Origin: JAMCRM01 sp041685075
GTDB lineage: Bacteria > Acidobacteriota > Terriglobia > Bryobacterales > Bryobacteraceae
Length of the DNA stretch: 28,739 nt
Assembly: GCA_041685075.1 (NCBI GenBank)
Contig: JAWLGN010000032.1
Span: 1-28,739, forward strand
Direction of reading: 5' to 3'
Shown here: in pieces, positions 7,598-15,253 of the stretch
How positions within the stretch are numbered: position 1 is the first letter of the stretch
How the letters are laid out: each line of letters begins with the position of its first letter
Made by a program: the position numbers and the translations under genes
The notes under the pieces: generated by a model
What the model saw: the letters and a program-made list of their open reading frames with translations, nothing else
The model's database searches: none
What the model was told of the DNA's origin: nothing

Positions 7598-10051
7598 ATG
7601 GAGCGGGTGGCGAACTCCGGACGTCTTTTTCCCGCCGTCCCGCGTCTGAACAAAGTGGTGCGTCTGACGCTCGTGGTGTTGCTGCTCTCGCTGCCGGCCC
7701 TGGCCGCACCGCCGCGCGCGTGCCTGGGCAGCCTTTCGGTGGGATCGTTCCGGTTCCGGCTGGAGCCTCCCGGCGGCGGCCCGCCCCTGCCGGTACGCGC
7801 GGTGAACGCGCTGCGCGCGGGACTGAAGCTGACCTACCAGCCCGTGCAACTGCCCTCGGAAACGCGCGATAAAGCCCAGATTGCGGTGGTGCTGGTTCCG
7901 GACGGCGCCTCGGAAGAGCTGGCCATCTTCGGCCCGGTAAAGGCCGCCAAAGCCGCTGCCTGGAAGGTTCCGGAGGACGCCTCCGTGGTGGCGCTCATTT
8001 TCGGACCGCAGGGCTTGAACATGAAAAAGCTCAAGTCCCTGGTGGGCAAGAACCGGGAGATCCTGGCGGAACTGGCCGATTACGCGGAGCAGAACTCGAA
8101 GGTCGAGGGGCTGATCGATGTGCTGGCCTCGTCGGAGCAATCCGGCGGCAACCTGGACGCCGCGCTGCGGGGCTTTTCGGCCAAGTACGGTGTGAGCATG
8201 CCGAAGCTGGACGGCAACGCCAGCACGGACCAGCAGGCGGCGGTGCTGCTGCAGGCGCTGCTGCCGGCGGTGAACGCCTACGATCCGCTGGCTCCGCGGC
8301 AGGCGGTCATGCAGCAGTCGGCCGGCCTGGCGGCGTCGGTGGCGGGAATGTTCTTCGGCAGCCCGGTGGGGTTGGCGGCGGGCGGCGCCTCGCTGTTCCA
8401 GAGCATGCGCACCCTGATGTTCCCGGGGACGGAGTTCCGGTCCGCATTCGCACAGCTTTCCGGCGACGGGCTGGACCTGTGCGCCAAGCGCCAGCCGTCG
8501 GCCTCGCGGACGCGCATCGCCTATTTGTGGGCGCACCGGGTGCCGGCGCTCGAGCCTCCATCGCTGGCGCTGGCGGGCGAAGTGCATGCTCCGCTGGGCG
8601 CCGCCTCGCTGGTGCGCGTAAAAGGCCAGGGGCTGGCGAACATGGAACGCGCGCGGGAATGGCTGCTGGCGCCTGCCGGTGAGGGCGAGCCGCTCCCGGT
8701 TTCGGTATCGGTGCGGGCGCAGCAATCCGCGCTGGAACTCGATCTTCGCAATGTGAAAGCCACTCCCGGCCGGTACACGCTTTCGGCGCGATGGGACTGG
8801 GATACGGTCCCGATTTCCGGCGACATCCGGCTGCACGCGTTCGGCGATCTCAAGAGCGCCTCCCTCAGCCGCGCCTCACGCGGGCGCCTGGTGGAGGGAA
8901 ACGGCACCGTTACGGTGACGCTGGAAGGTCCCGATTTTCAGTTCCTCGAGAAAGTGGCGCTGGAGCCGGCCGGGGTGCGCGACGCCCAGCCGGTGGAGGC
9001 TCGTTTCAAGCTGCCGCAGGGGAAGCGGGCCGGCGAACAACGCACCCTGGAGGTGGAGATCGACACGGCCAAACGCGGCGCCTATCGCCTGCTGCTCGCG
9101 CAGGGGGACGGCATGACCTACGAGGTGCCCTACACCGTTCTGCCACCCAACCCGCGGTTGACCAACCTCCCGCTGCGGCCAAATGCCGGGGAGACCGCCC
9201 AGCCGCTCACCCTGGAGGGCAGCGGCCTCGAGCGCATCGAGAAACTGTTGAGCGATGCGGGAGAGTTCGACCTCGAGGCGCCCGCTTCGGCCTCCGCCCG
9301 CCCGGCTCGATTTCGCCTGGCCTCCTCGGCGCGTAGGGGCGACCGCTTCCCGCTCCGCATGAAGATCCAGGGAATCGATGAGCCGGTGGAGGTGCCCGGC
9401 GCCATCCAGGTTGCGGGGCCGCGGCCGCGCATCGTGACGGCCCGCAAGTCGCTCCCCAGGGACAACGGCGTGGCGCTGCGGGACGGGGAGATTCCCGCCG
9501 GCGCCGCGGCGACGTTCGCGCTCTCGCTGGAACACCTCGAAGGCATCCCCCGGATGGAGATCTCCTGCGACGAGGAAAGGGAGTTGCGGCGAAAACTGCA
9601 GCTTTCGCCCGGCGACCGCGACCGCGGCGCCTCGCTCGAGACGGCCGGCGAGGGCATGCTCTTTCTGTCGCTCGATCCCGGCGCGGTCGGCCGCCCCGGC
9701 TGCGGGCTGGTCACCTCGGTGGCCACTTCCGAGGGCCGCTCGGATCCTTACCCCCTCGGGCAGGTGATCCGTGTGCCCCGCATCGAGAAGTTCGTCCTCA
9801 CCGATGAAAAGCTGGGGGAGAACGTCTACGCCGGCGTGCTCACCGGGGTGGACCTGGAAACCATTGAAAAGACGGGATGGGATGCGGAAAACGGCCTGCC
9901 GGTGGAGGCCATTCCGGCACCCGCGCCCGGAGAACCGGGCAAGCAGGTTTTGCGGATTGCCCTGCCCTGGCCCGCGCCCGCGCCGCGCGCCCCTGTCTAC
10001 GTCTGGCTGCGCGGAGAGGATCGCGGCCGCGTAACCACCGCGCGATTCTGA
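7598..10051 (+). CDS. Large exported protein with five roughly 100-residue beta-type repeats
   Basis: I do not recognise the family. The protein has a signal sequence (VVRLTLVVLLLSLPALA), an N-terminal region up to about residue 330 of mixed helix with a glycine-rich hydrophobic patch (about 245-265), and a C-terminal half of regularly spaced units. In each unit a strand ending in Gly or a polar residue is followed by a turn and L-E-x-I: VKGQGLANME, TLEGPDFQFLE, TLEGSGLERIE, SLEHLEGI, VLTGVDLETIE. Their anchor positions are near residues 343, 444, 541, 646 and 750, so the repeat is 97-105 residues, like IPT/TIG or other Ig-like domains. The start is uncertain: 7553 (ATG), 7598 (ATG) and 7655 (GTG, giving a short signal peptide) are all in frame, and none has a good ribosome-binding site. 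It follows the PHP gene closely. A surface or periplasmic binding role is plausible. Confidence 0.8.
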   Translation: MERVANSGRLFPAVPRLNKVVRLTLVVLLLSLPALAAPPRACLGSLSVGSFRFRLEPPGGGPPLPVRAVNALRAGLKLTYQPVQLPSETRDKAQIAVVLVPDGASEELAIFGPVKAAKAAAWKVPEDASVVALIFGPQGLNMKKLKSLVGKNREILAELADYAEQNSKVEGLIDVLASSEQSGGNLDAALRGFSAKYGVSMPKLDGNASTDQQAAVLLQALLPAVNAYDPLAPRQAVMQQSAGLAASVAGMFFGSPVGLAAGGASLFQSMRTLMFPGTEFRSAFAQLSGDGLDLCAKRQPSASRTRIAYLWAHRVPALEPPSLALAGEVHAPLGAASLVRVKGQGLANMERAREWLLAPAGEGEPLPVSVSVRAQQSALELDLRNVKATPGRYTLSARWDWDTVPISGDIRLHAFGDLKSASLSRASRGRLVEGNGTVTVTLEGPDFQFLEKVALEPAGVRDAQPVEARFKLPQGKRAGEQRTLEVEIDTAKRGAYRLLLAQGDGMTYEVPYTVLPPNPRLTNLPLRPNAGETAQPLTLEGSGLERIEKLLSDAGEFDLEAPASASARPARFRLASSARRGDRFPLRMKIQGIDEPVEVPGAIQVAGPRPRIVTARKSLPRDNGVALRDGEIPAGAAATFALSLEHLEGIPRMEISCDEERELRRKLQLSPGDRDRGASLETAGEGMLFLSLDPGAVGRPGCGLVTSVATSEGRSDPYPLGQVIRVPRIEKFVLTDEKLGENVYAGVLTGVDLETIEKTGWDAENGLPVEAIPAPAPGEPGKQVLRIALPWPAPAPRAPVYVWLRGEDRGRVTTARF

Positions 10052-10075
10052 GATTCTCAGGCGGCAGCGTTCGAT

Positions 10076-10081
10076 TACAAT
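10076..10081 (+). promoter_or_regulatory. Candidate -10 element (TACAAT) for the HlyD-type gene
   Basis: TACAAT lies 50 bases before the ATG at 10132, leaving a leader of roughly 43 bases, the longest among the promoter candidates here. A TTCTCA at 10054 could be a weak -35. The leader contains the hairpin at 10087-10113. Confidence 0.4.
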
Positions 10082-10086
10082 AAAGA

Positions 10087-10113
10087 GCGTAACGAAGCGG
10101 CTCCGCTTCACGC
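10087..10113 (+). other. Hairpin in the leader of the HlyD-type gene
   Basis: GCGT and ACGC flank GAAGCGG-CT-CCGCTTC, giving a 6-7 bp stem with a tiny loop, extended by 4 bp across a three-base bulge (AAC). CTTAAC follows, so there is no T run. It lies after the TACAAT candidate and before the ATG, so it is either a leader structure or a weak end signal for the upstream gene. Confidence 0.4.
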
Positions 10114-10131
10114 CTTAACAGAGCGACCACT

Positions 10132-11448
10132 ATGTCCACTTCCGCCAATCCGACAGCGGCGCCGCTCGAAAGACCCGCCGGACCGAAACCTGTCGCGCCG
10201 GCCCCTGGCCGCTTCCAGAACCGCAAGATCTGGCTGCTGGCGGTTCTGCTCATCGCCGCCGGCATCGCCGCATGGTACATGCTCAAACCCACGCCACAGC
10301 AGGTGGCCGCTCCCATGGCGGTTCGCACCGCGGTAATCGGCACCGGCACCCTTGAACAGACCATGCGGATTACCGGCACCACCACGGCAGGCAACTACGC
10401 CAATATCGCCGCCCCACTGCTGCGCGGCCCCGAGTCGCGCAACTTGACGCTGGTCGAAATGGCCGAACCGGGCAGCATGGCGAAGAGGGGACAGGTGGTC
10501 GCCCAGATCGACACCACCGCCGCACAGGACCACATCGACGACGTGGAGGCCGACATCCAGGCCGCCGATTCGGACATCCGCAAACGCCAGGCCGAGCATG
10601 CCATCGAGGCGGAGAATCTGCGCCAGAGCATTCGGGTGGCCGAGTCGAACCTGCAAAAGGCTCGCCTGGATTTGGGCGCCGCCGAAATCCGTACGGCCAT
10701 CGACCAGGAATTGCTGAAGCTTTCGGTGGAGGAGTACGAAGCCGCTCACAAAGCCGCCCTACGCGACTACGAGATCAAGATGGCCAGCCATAAATCGGAT
10801 TTGCGGCTGCTGGAGATCGCCCGAGAGCGCCACGTCCGCCACCGCGACCGCCACGTGCACGACCTCCGGCGCTTCACCATCCGCACCCCCATGGACGGGC
10901 TGGTGGTGATGTTGACGCTGCGGCGCAGCGGCGACATGGCCCAGGTGCAGGTCGGGGATACGGTGTACCCCAACCAGCCGTTCATGAAAGTGGTGGACCC
11001 CAGCAGCATGCGGCTGGAAGCCATGGTGAACCAGGTGGAGAGCGAGCACCTGCGCGTGGGCCAACATCTGGTGGCCAGCTTCGACGCCTTCCCGGGCGTC
11101 ACCCTGAAGGGCAGAATTGCCAGCGTCGGGGCCATCGCCATCGGGGGTTTCCGCGAGAACTTCTACATCCGCAACATCCCGGTGAATATCGAGTTGCTGG
11201 AGCAGGACCCGCGCATCATCCCGGACCTTTCCGCCGCCGCGGACGTTTCCATCAAGCGTGAGGAGAATGCCCTGCTGGTGCCGCTCGAAGCGGTGCACCA
11301 GGAAGGCGGCAAGGACCTGGTTTACGTCCGGCGTGCCGGAAGCGGCTTCGATCCGGTCGAAGTGCAGCTCGGGCTGAGTAACAACACGCACGCCGCGGTC
11401 CTCTCCGGGCTGAAGGCGGGCGACGTGGTGGCCCTCGAACGCCCGTAG
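10132..11448 (+). CDS. HlyD-family periplasmic adaptor (membrane fusion) protein
   Basis: This 438-residue protein has a proline/alanine-rich cytoplasmic N-terminus, one transmembrane helix (about 32-50), and the adaptor architecture: a first beta-barrel strand set (about 64-110), a split lipoyl-like half with AEPGSMAKRGQVVAQID (about 111-127), a long coiled coil (about 130-248, rich in Ala/Glu/Arg/Leu), the second half with FTIRTPMDGLV (about 249-258), and barrel and membrane-proximal domains to the end. Such proteins link an inner-membrane ABC or RND transporter to an outer-membrane channel. No transporter gene lies next to it; downstream are an unrelated CMD-family gene and rlmB. It may work with a transporter encoded elsewhere. 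The ATG at 10132 follows a 50-base leader with a hairpin. Confidence 0.88.
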   Translation: MSTSANPTAAPLERPAGPKPVAPAPGRFQNRKIWLLAVLLIAAGIAAWYMLKPTPQQVAAPMAVRTAVIGTGTLEQTMRITGTTTAGNYANIAAPLLRGPESRNLTLVEMAEPGSMAKRGQVVAQIDTTAAQDHIDDVEADIQAADSDIRKRQAEHAIEAENLRQSIRVAESNLQKARLDLGAAEIRTAIDQELLKLSVEEYEAAHKAALRDYEIKMASHKSDLRLLEIARERHVRHRDRHVHDLRRFTIRTPMDGLVVMLTLRRSGDMAQVQVGDTVYPNQPFMKVVDPSSMRLEAMVNQVESEHLRVGQHLVASFDAFPGVTLKGRIASVGAIAIGGFRENFYIRNIPVNIELLEQDPRIIPDLSAAADVSIKREENALLVPLEAVHQEGGKDLVYVRRAGSGFDPVEVQLGLSNNTHAAVLSGLKAGDVVALERP

Positions 11449-11491
11449 CTCTTCGCACATTCGAGCGGCTTCGCGGCGCGTCTCCGGCCGC

Positions 11492-11497
11492 TATACT
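11492..11497 (+). promoter_or_regulatory. -10 element (TATACT) placing transcription start at the ATG
   Basis: TATACT is followed by six bases (GGGCGT) and then the ATG at 11504, so the seventh base after the hexamer is the A of the start codon. There is no ribosome-binding site before the ATG. The gene is therefore expected to give a leaderless mRNA. A good -35 is not visible. Confidence 0.55.
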
Positions 11498-11503
11498 GGG
11501 CGT

Positions 11504-12010
11504 ATGGCCGCAGCCGTCAAGCCCGTTGAACCAGCCGAAAACCCAGTGCTCGCCGAAGTGGAGCGTAAGTTCGGCCGGCCCAACAACATGTACCGCGCCA
11601 TGGCGCACCGCCCCGAGGTGCTGGAACGTTTTGTCCCGCTCTACAAAGCCGTGATGGGCCCTGGCGCCGTAGACCGCAGGCTGAAGGAACTGGTCTACCT
11701 CACGGCGTCGTTCGCCAACGAGTGCCCCTACTGCACCGCCGGCCACCTTGCGGCGGGCAAGCGCGCCGGCATCACGGAAGAGGAGGAGCGGGCGCTCCAA
11801 ACCGCGCAGGACCACAACTTCTCCGACGCCGAACGGGCGGCCATTCGCTATGCGCGCGAGTTGACCCAGACCGCCGCGGTGGATGAGACCGCGGCCGAAC
11901 TCGGCGAGCACTACAGCAACGAACAGATCGTGGAAATCACCCTGGTCGCCGCCCTGGCCAATTTCACCAACCGATTCAACAACGGCCTCGGGATCGAGCC
12001 CGAGGAATAG
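11504..12010 (+). CDS. Carboxymuconolactone decarboxylase / AhpD-like protein
   Basis: This 168-residue all-helical protein has the AhpD-like signature ANECPYCTAGH (C74, C77, H81) in the middle. In AhpD and relatives this CxxC plus His forms a redox or proton-relay site and reduces peroxides with a partner reductant; other CMD proteins are decarboxylases without the cysteines. With both cysteines present, an alkylhydroperoxidase-type role is more likely than ring-lactone decarboxylation. No ahpC, thioredoxin or aromatic catabolism genes are adjacent, so the pathway is unknown. The start at 11504 is fixed by the leaderless arrangement of the -10 hexamer. The next gene, rlmB, begins four bases after its stop, so both are likely on one transcript. 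Confidence 0.88.
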   Translation: MAAAVKPVEPAENPVLAEVERKFGRPNNMYRAMAHRPEVLERFVPLYKAVMGPGAVDRRLKELVYLTASFANECPYCTAGHLAAGKRAGITEEEERALQTAQDHNFSDAERAAIRYARELTQTAAVDETAAELGEHYSNEQIVEITLVAALANFTNRFNNGLGIEPEE

Positions 12011-12014
12011 CGGC

Positions 12015-12734
12015 GTGGCGGTTCTCAGCGGCGTCAACCCAGTGCTGGAAGCGCTGCGCGCCGGCCGTCCCCTGGAGCGCATTCTGGTGGCGCGGGGCGC
12101 GAGCGGGCCGCGGGTGCAGGAGATTGTCGAGACGGCGCGCCGGGCCTCGGTCCCGCTGCGCTTCGAACCGCGCCAGTCGCTGGACCGGCTGGCGGGCAGC
12201 CCGGCCCATCAAGGCGTGGTGGCGCTGGGCGCCGCCAAGCTCTACTCCGAGTTGGAAGACGTTGCCTCCGGGAGCAAGCTGCTGGTGTTGCTCGACGGCA
12301 TCGAGGACCCCCATAACCTGGGCGCCATTATCCGCACCGCCCTGGCCGCGGGCGCCGGCGCCGTGGTGGTTCCGGAGCGCAGGGCCGCCGGCCTCACCGA
12401 CGTGGTGGCCAAGGCCGCTGCCGGTGCGCTGGAGTACCTGCCGGTGGTGCGGGTCACCAACATCAACCGGGCCATCGACTATCTGAAGGAGCGCGGCTAC
12501 TGGATCTACGGCCTGGACGAGCGGGGCAGTGAGGACTATCACCGGGTCGACTACGCGCTCCCCAGCGCCTTCGTCCTGGGCGCCGAGGGCAAGGGACTGC
12601 ACCAGCAGGTGCGGAAGCATTGCGACGTGCTGGTGCGCATTCCCATGGCCGGCGCCATCTCCTCCCTCAACGTTTCGGTGGCTGCCGGCGTGGTGCTATT
12701 CGAATGGCGCAGACGGTGCGCCGAAGCTACATAG
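12015..12734 (+). CDS. rlmB: 23S rRNA (guanosine-2'-O)-methyltransferase, RlmB/TrmH family
   Basis: This 239-residue SPOUT-class methyltransferase has an N-terminal RNA-binding part (LSGVNPVLEALRAGRPLERILVARG, about 4-28) of the SpoU substrate-binding type and the three family motifs. Motif 1 is DGIEDPHNLGAIIRTA with N101 and R107. Motif 2 is FVLGAEGKGL (E191). Motif 3 is RIPMAGAISSLNVSVAAG (N219), which forms part of the trefoil knot that binds S-adenosylmethionine. RlmB methylates the ribose of G2251 in the 23S rRNA peptidyl-transferase loop; other TrmH paralogues act on tRNA or other rRNA sites, so the exact site is inferred. The GTG at 12015, four bases after the CMD gene, gives the family's usual N-terminus; an upstream in-frame extension is not real. 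Its TAG stop abuts the -10 hexamer of the next gene. Confidence 0.9.
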   Translation: MAVLSGVNPVLEALRAGRPLERILVARGASGPRVQEIVETARRASVPLRFEPRQSLDRLAGSPAHQGVVALGAAKLYSELEDVASGSKLLVLLDGIEDPHNLGAIIRTALAAGAGAVVVPERRAAGLTDVVAKAAAGALEYLPVVRVTNINRAIDYLKERGYWIYGLDERGSEDYHRVDYALPSAFVLGAEGKGLHQQVRKHCDVLVRIPMAGAISSLNVSVAAGVVLFEWRRRCAEAT

Positions 12735-12740
12735 TAGAAT
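12735..12740 (+). promoter_or_regulatory. -10 element (TAGAAT) abutting the rlmB stop
   Basis: The rlmB stop TAG (12732-12734) is followed directly by TAGAAT, then eight bases, then the ATG at 12749 of the gamma-glutamyltransferase gene. Transcription would start within a base or two of that ATG, giving a near-leaderless mRNA. No ribosome-binding site is seen. Confidence 0.5.
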
Positions 12741-12748
12741 CGGGTTTT

Positions 12749-14419
12749 ATGGCACTCATGCGCCGCCTGGCGGCGGCATTCCTGGTTGCTGCGTCCCTGT
12801 GGGCCGCCAGTGTGCCGGTACGCGCGCGCCGGGCCATGGTAGTGACGCGCGAAACCCACGCCACCGCGGCAGGGGTGGAGGCGCTGCGCGCGGGCGGAAA
12901 TGCCGTGGATGCCGCCGTGGCGGTGGGGATGGCGCTGGCGGTTACGCATCCGGCCGCGGGCAACCTGGGCGGCGGCGGTTTCATGCTGGTGCGTTTCGCC
13001 GACGGCCGCACCACCTTCCTGGACTTCCGCGAGCGCGCCCCCGAGCGCGCCTCCCGCGACATGTACCTGGACCCGGAAGGCAATCCCACCCGGGACAGCG
13101 TGGTGGGCTACCGCGCCGCGGGCGTACCGGGGACGGTGGCGGGCCTGGAATTCGCGCACCGCAAGTACGGCCGCAGACCGTGGGCGCAACTGGTGACCCC
13201 GGCGGTGCGGCTGGCCGAAGAAGGCTTTCCCGTATCGAAGGGTCTTGCCGCTTCGCTGCGGCGCGCCTCCTCGCTGCTGGAGCGTTTTCCGGAGTCCAGG
13301 CGCATCTTCCTCAACGGTGGAAAGCACTTCAATCCCGGCGACACCCTGGTGCAACCCGAACTGGCGCGCACGCTCGAACGCATACGCCGGCGCGGCGCAC
13401 GCGACTTCTACCGGGGCGAAACCGCCCGCCTGCTCACGGCCGACATGGAACGGAACGGCGGTCTGATCACCCTCGAGGACCTGAGGAACTACCGGGTGGT
13501 GGAGCGCCGGCCCATCGAGGGCAGCTACCGCGGTTACGGGATCATCAGCGCGCCGCCCCCCAGTTCCGGCGGCGTGGGGCTTCTCCAGATGCTGGGGATG
13601 CTGGAAGGCTCCGGCTACGCGAAATCCGGCGCGGGGTCGGCCGCGGCCTATCATTACATGGCGGAGACCATGCGGCGCTACTTCGCCGACCGCGCCACGC
13701 ACCTGGGCGATCCCGATTTCGTACGAGTGCCGGTGCGCGGCCTGCTCGATGAAGCTTACATCGCGCGCCTGCGCGGCTCCATCGAGCCGCACCGCGCCAC
13801 CCCCAGCGCCGAAGTGCGCGCCGGCGAGATGCCCGCGGGCGAGTCCTACCAGACCACCCACTACTCCATCGTGGACCCGGAGGGCAACGCCGTGGCGGTC
13901 ACCTACACGCTCAACGCCAGCTACGGCTGCGGCGTCACCGCTACCGGGCTGGGCTTCCTCCTCAACAACGAGATGGACGATTTCAGCGCCAGGCCCGGCG
14001 CCCCGAACTACTTCGGGCTGGTGCAGGGCGAAGCCAATGCCATCCAGCCGCGCAAGCGCCCGCTCTCGTCCATGACCCCCACCATCGTGCTGCGCGACGG
14101 CAGGCTGTACATGGTGGTGGGGTCCCCCGGAGGTCCCACCATCATCAACACAGTGCTCCAGGTGATCGTGAACGTGCTCGATTTCGGCATGAACATCCAG
14201 GAAGCCACGGACTTCCCGCGCATCCATCACCAGTGGCTGCCGGACGAGCTGCGCGTGGAGAAGAGCGTTCCGGCCGAAGTCGCGGCGGAGTTGAAGGCGC
14301 GCGGCCACACGATCCGCACCGTAGGGGGCATCGGGGAGATGGCGGCCATCCTGTGGGACGGTGAGTGGCTCCAGGGCGCGCCCGATTCCCGCACCGAGTG
14401 TACCGCGGAAGGATTCTGA
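12749..14419 (+). CDS. ggt: Gamma-glutamyltransferase (glutathione hydrolase), exported precursor
   Basis: This 556-residue precursor starts at the ATG at 12749 (a second ATG at 12758 is possible). A signal peptide (MRRLAAAFLVAASLWAASVPVRA) sends it to the periplasm. It is an Ntn hydrolase that cleaves itself before the catalytic threonine: ESYQTTHYSIVD (T369), matching the canonical TTHYS. Other signatures are NLGGGGFM (about 72-79), the substrate-binding Arg in LDFRERAP, GNAVAVTYTLN, GFLLNNEMDDF and SPGGPTIINTVLQ. The enzyme hydrolyses or transfers the gamma-glutamyl group of glutathione and similar peptides, yielding glutamate and Cys-Gly. The TIM-barrel gene starts six bases after its stop, so the start of the downstream cluster is probably read through from this promoter. 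Confidence 0.95.
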   Translation: MALMRRLAAAFLVAASLWAASVPVRARRAMVVTRETHATAAGVEALRAGGNAVDAAVAVGMALAVTHPAAGNLGGGGFMLVRFADGRTTFLDFRERAPERASRDMYLDPEGNPTRDSVVGYRAAGVPGTVAGLEFAHRKYGRRPWAQLVTPAVRLAEEGFPVSKGLAASLRRASSLLERFPESRRIFLNGGKHFNPGDTLVQPELARTLERIRRRGARDFYRGETARLLTADMERNGGLITLEDLRNYRVVERRPIEGSYRGYGIISAPPPSSGGVGLLQMLGMLEGSGYAKSGAGSAAAYHYMAETMRRYFADRATHLGDPDFVRVPVRGLLDEAYIARLRGSIEPHRATPSAEVRAGEMPAGESYQTTHYSIVDPEGNAVAVTYTLNASYGCGVTATGLGFLLNNEMDDFSARPGAPNYFGLVQGEANAIQPRKRPLSSMTPTIVLRDGRLYMVVGSPGGPTIINTVLQVIVNVLDFGMNIQEATDFPRIHHQWLPDELRVEKSVPAEVAAELKARGHTIRTVGGIGEMAAILWDGEWLQGAPDSRTECTAEGF

Positions 14420-14424
14420 TACTC

Positions 14425-15252
14425 ATGACTCACGTGTTGTCTACGCACTTGTTCGTCAACCACCGCCTGACGGTGGCGCTGCTCGACCGCATCATGCGCG
14501 CCGGCATTCCTTCGGTGGAGATCTTCTGCGCCCGGCAGCACCTGGACTGGCGCAACCGCTCGCAGGTCGCCGAACTCGCGCACTGGTTCCGCGACTCGGC
14601 CCTGACGCTCCATTCCCTGCACGCCCCCATGTACACCGACGAAATCTGGGGGCGTTCCGGACCGCAGAGCTACATCAACATTACCGAGCCGGTGAAGAGC
14701 CGGCGTATCGAAATGGTGGATGAGATCCGGCGGACGCTCGAAATCGCCGAATCCATTCCGTGCCGCTACCTCGTGCAGCACATCGGCGCGGCCGGCGAGG
14801 AATGGAGCGAGCGCAAGGTGGAGACGGCCTTCACGGCTCTCGAGGAGATCGTCCTGTTTGCCCGCCAGCGTGGGGTCGAGGTGCTGCTGGAGAACATTCC
14901 CAACGAACTCTCCACGCCCGAGCGCCTCATGACCTTCGAAGCCATGACCCACATGGGGCTGAACTTCGTCTTCGACACCGGCCACGCCAACATGAATGAG
15001 GGCGGCGTCGAGGCGGCCTTCGAGGTGATGCAGGAGCGCATCCGCTCCACCCACCTTCACGATAACGACGGTACGGAAGACAATCATCTCTTCCCCATGG
15101 CCGAAGGCGGCACCATCGACTGGCGCGCCACTATGGCCCTGCTGCGCGGCCGCGACCTTCCGCTGGTGCTCGAACTGCGCGAGGTCCCCGGGATGGACCG
15201 CCCGCTGGAGAAGGTCATGGAAGTCTTCGACCACCTGGAGAACCTGGCCTGA
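14425..15252 (+). CDS. Cytoplasmic sugar phosphate isomerase/epimerase-like TIM-barrel protein
   Basis: This 275-residue protein has no signal peptide, unlike the Tat-exported relative at 5540-6460. It is a xylose-isomerase-like TIM barrel with a complete set of metal ligands: LLENIPN (E156), FDTGHANM (D184, H187), STHLHDNDG (H210, H212) and LVLELREV (E250). HxHDND and DTGH are typical of family members that act on keto-sugars, sugar phosphates or, in some cases, damaged DNA. The ATG at 14425 is six bases after the ggt stop. It begins a chain of four genes with almost no spacing (next ATG one base after its stop), so it is likely in the same operon as asnS, arginase and ddl. The substrate cannot be assigned from sequence alone. 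Confidence 0.88.
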   Translation: MTHVLSTHLFVNHRLTVALLDRIMRAGIPSVEIFCARQHLDWRNRSQVAELAHWFRDSALTLHSLHAPMYTDEIWGRSGPQSYINITEPVKSRRIEMVDEIRRTLEIAESIPCRYLVQHIGAAGEEWSERKVETAFTALEEIVLFARQRGVEVLLENIPNELSTPERLMTFEAMTHMGLNFVFDTGHANMNEGGVEAAFEVMQERIRSTHLHDNDGTEDNHLFPMAEGGTIDWRATMALLRGRDLPLVLELREVPGMDRPLEKVMEVFDHLENLA

Positions 15253-15253
15253 C

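Noticed and set aside
11883..12014. N-terminal extension of rlmB into the CMD gene
   Set aside because: The RlmB family N-terminus aligns from the GTG at 12015; the extra codons overlap the CMD gene and have no family likeness.
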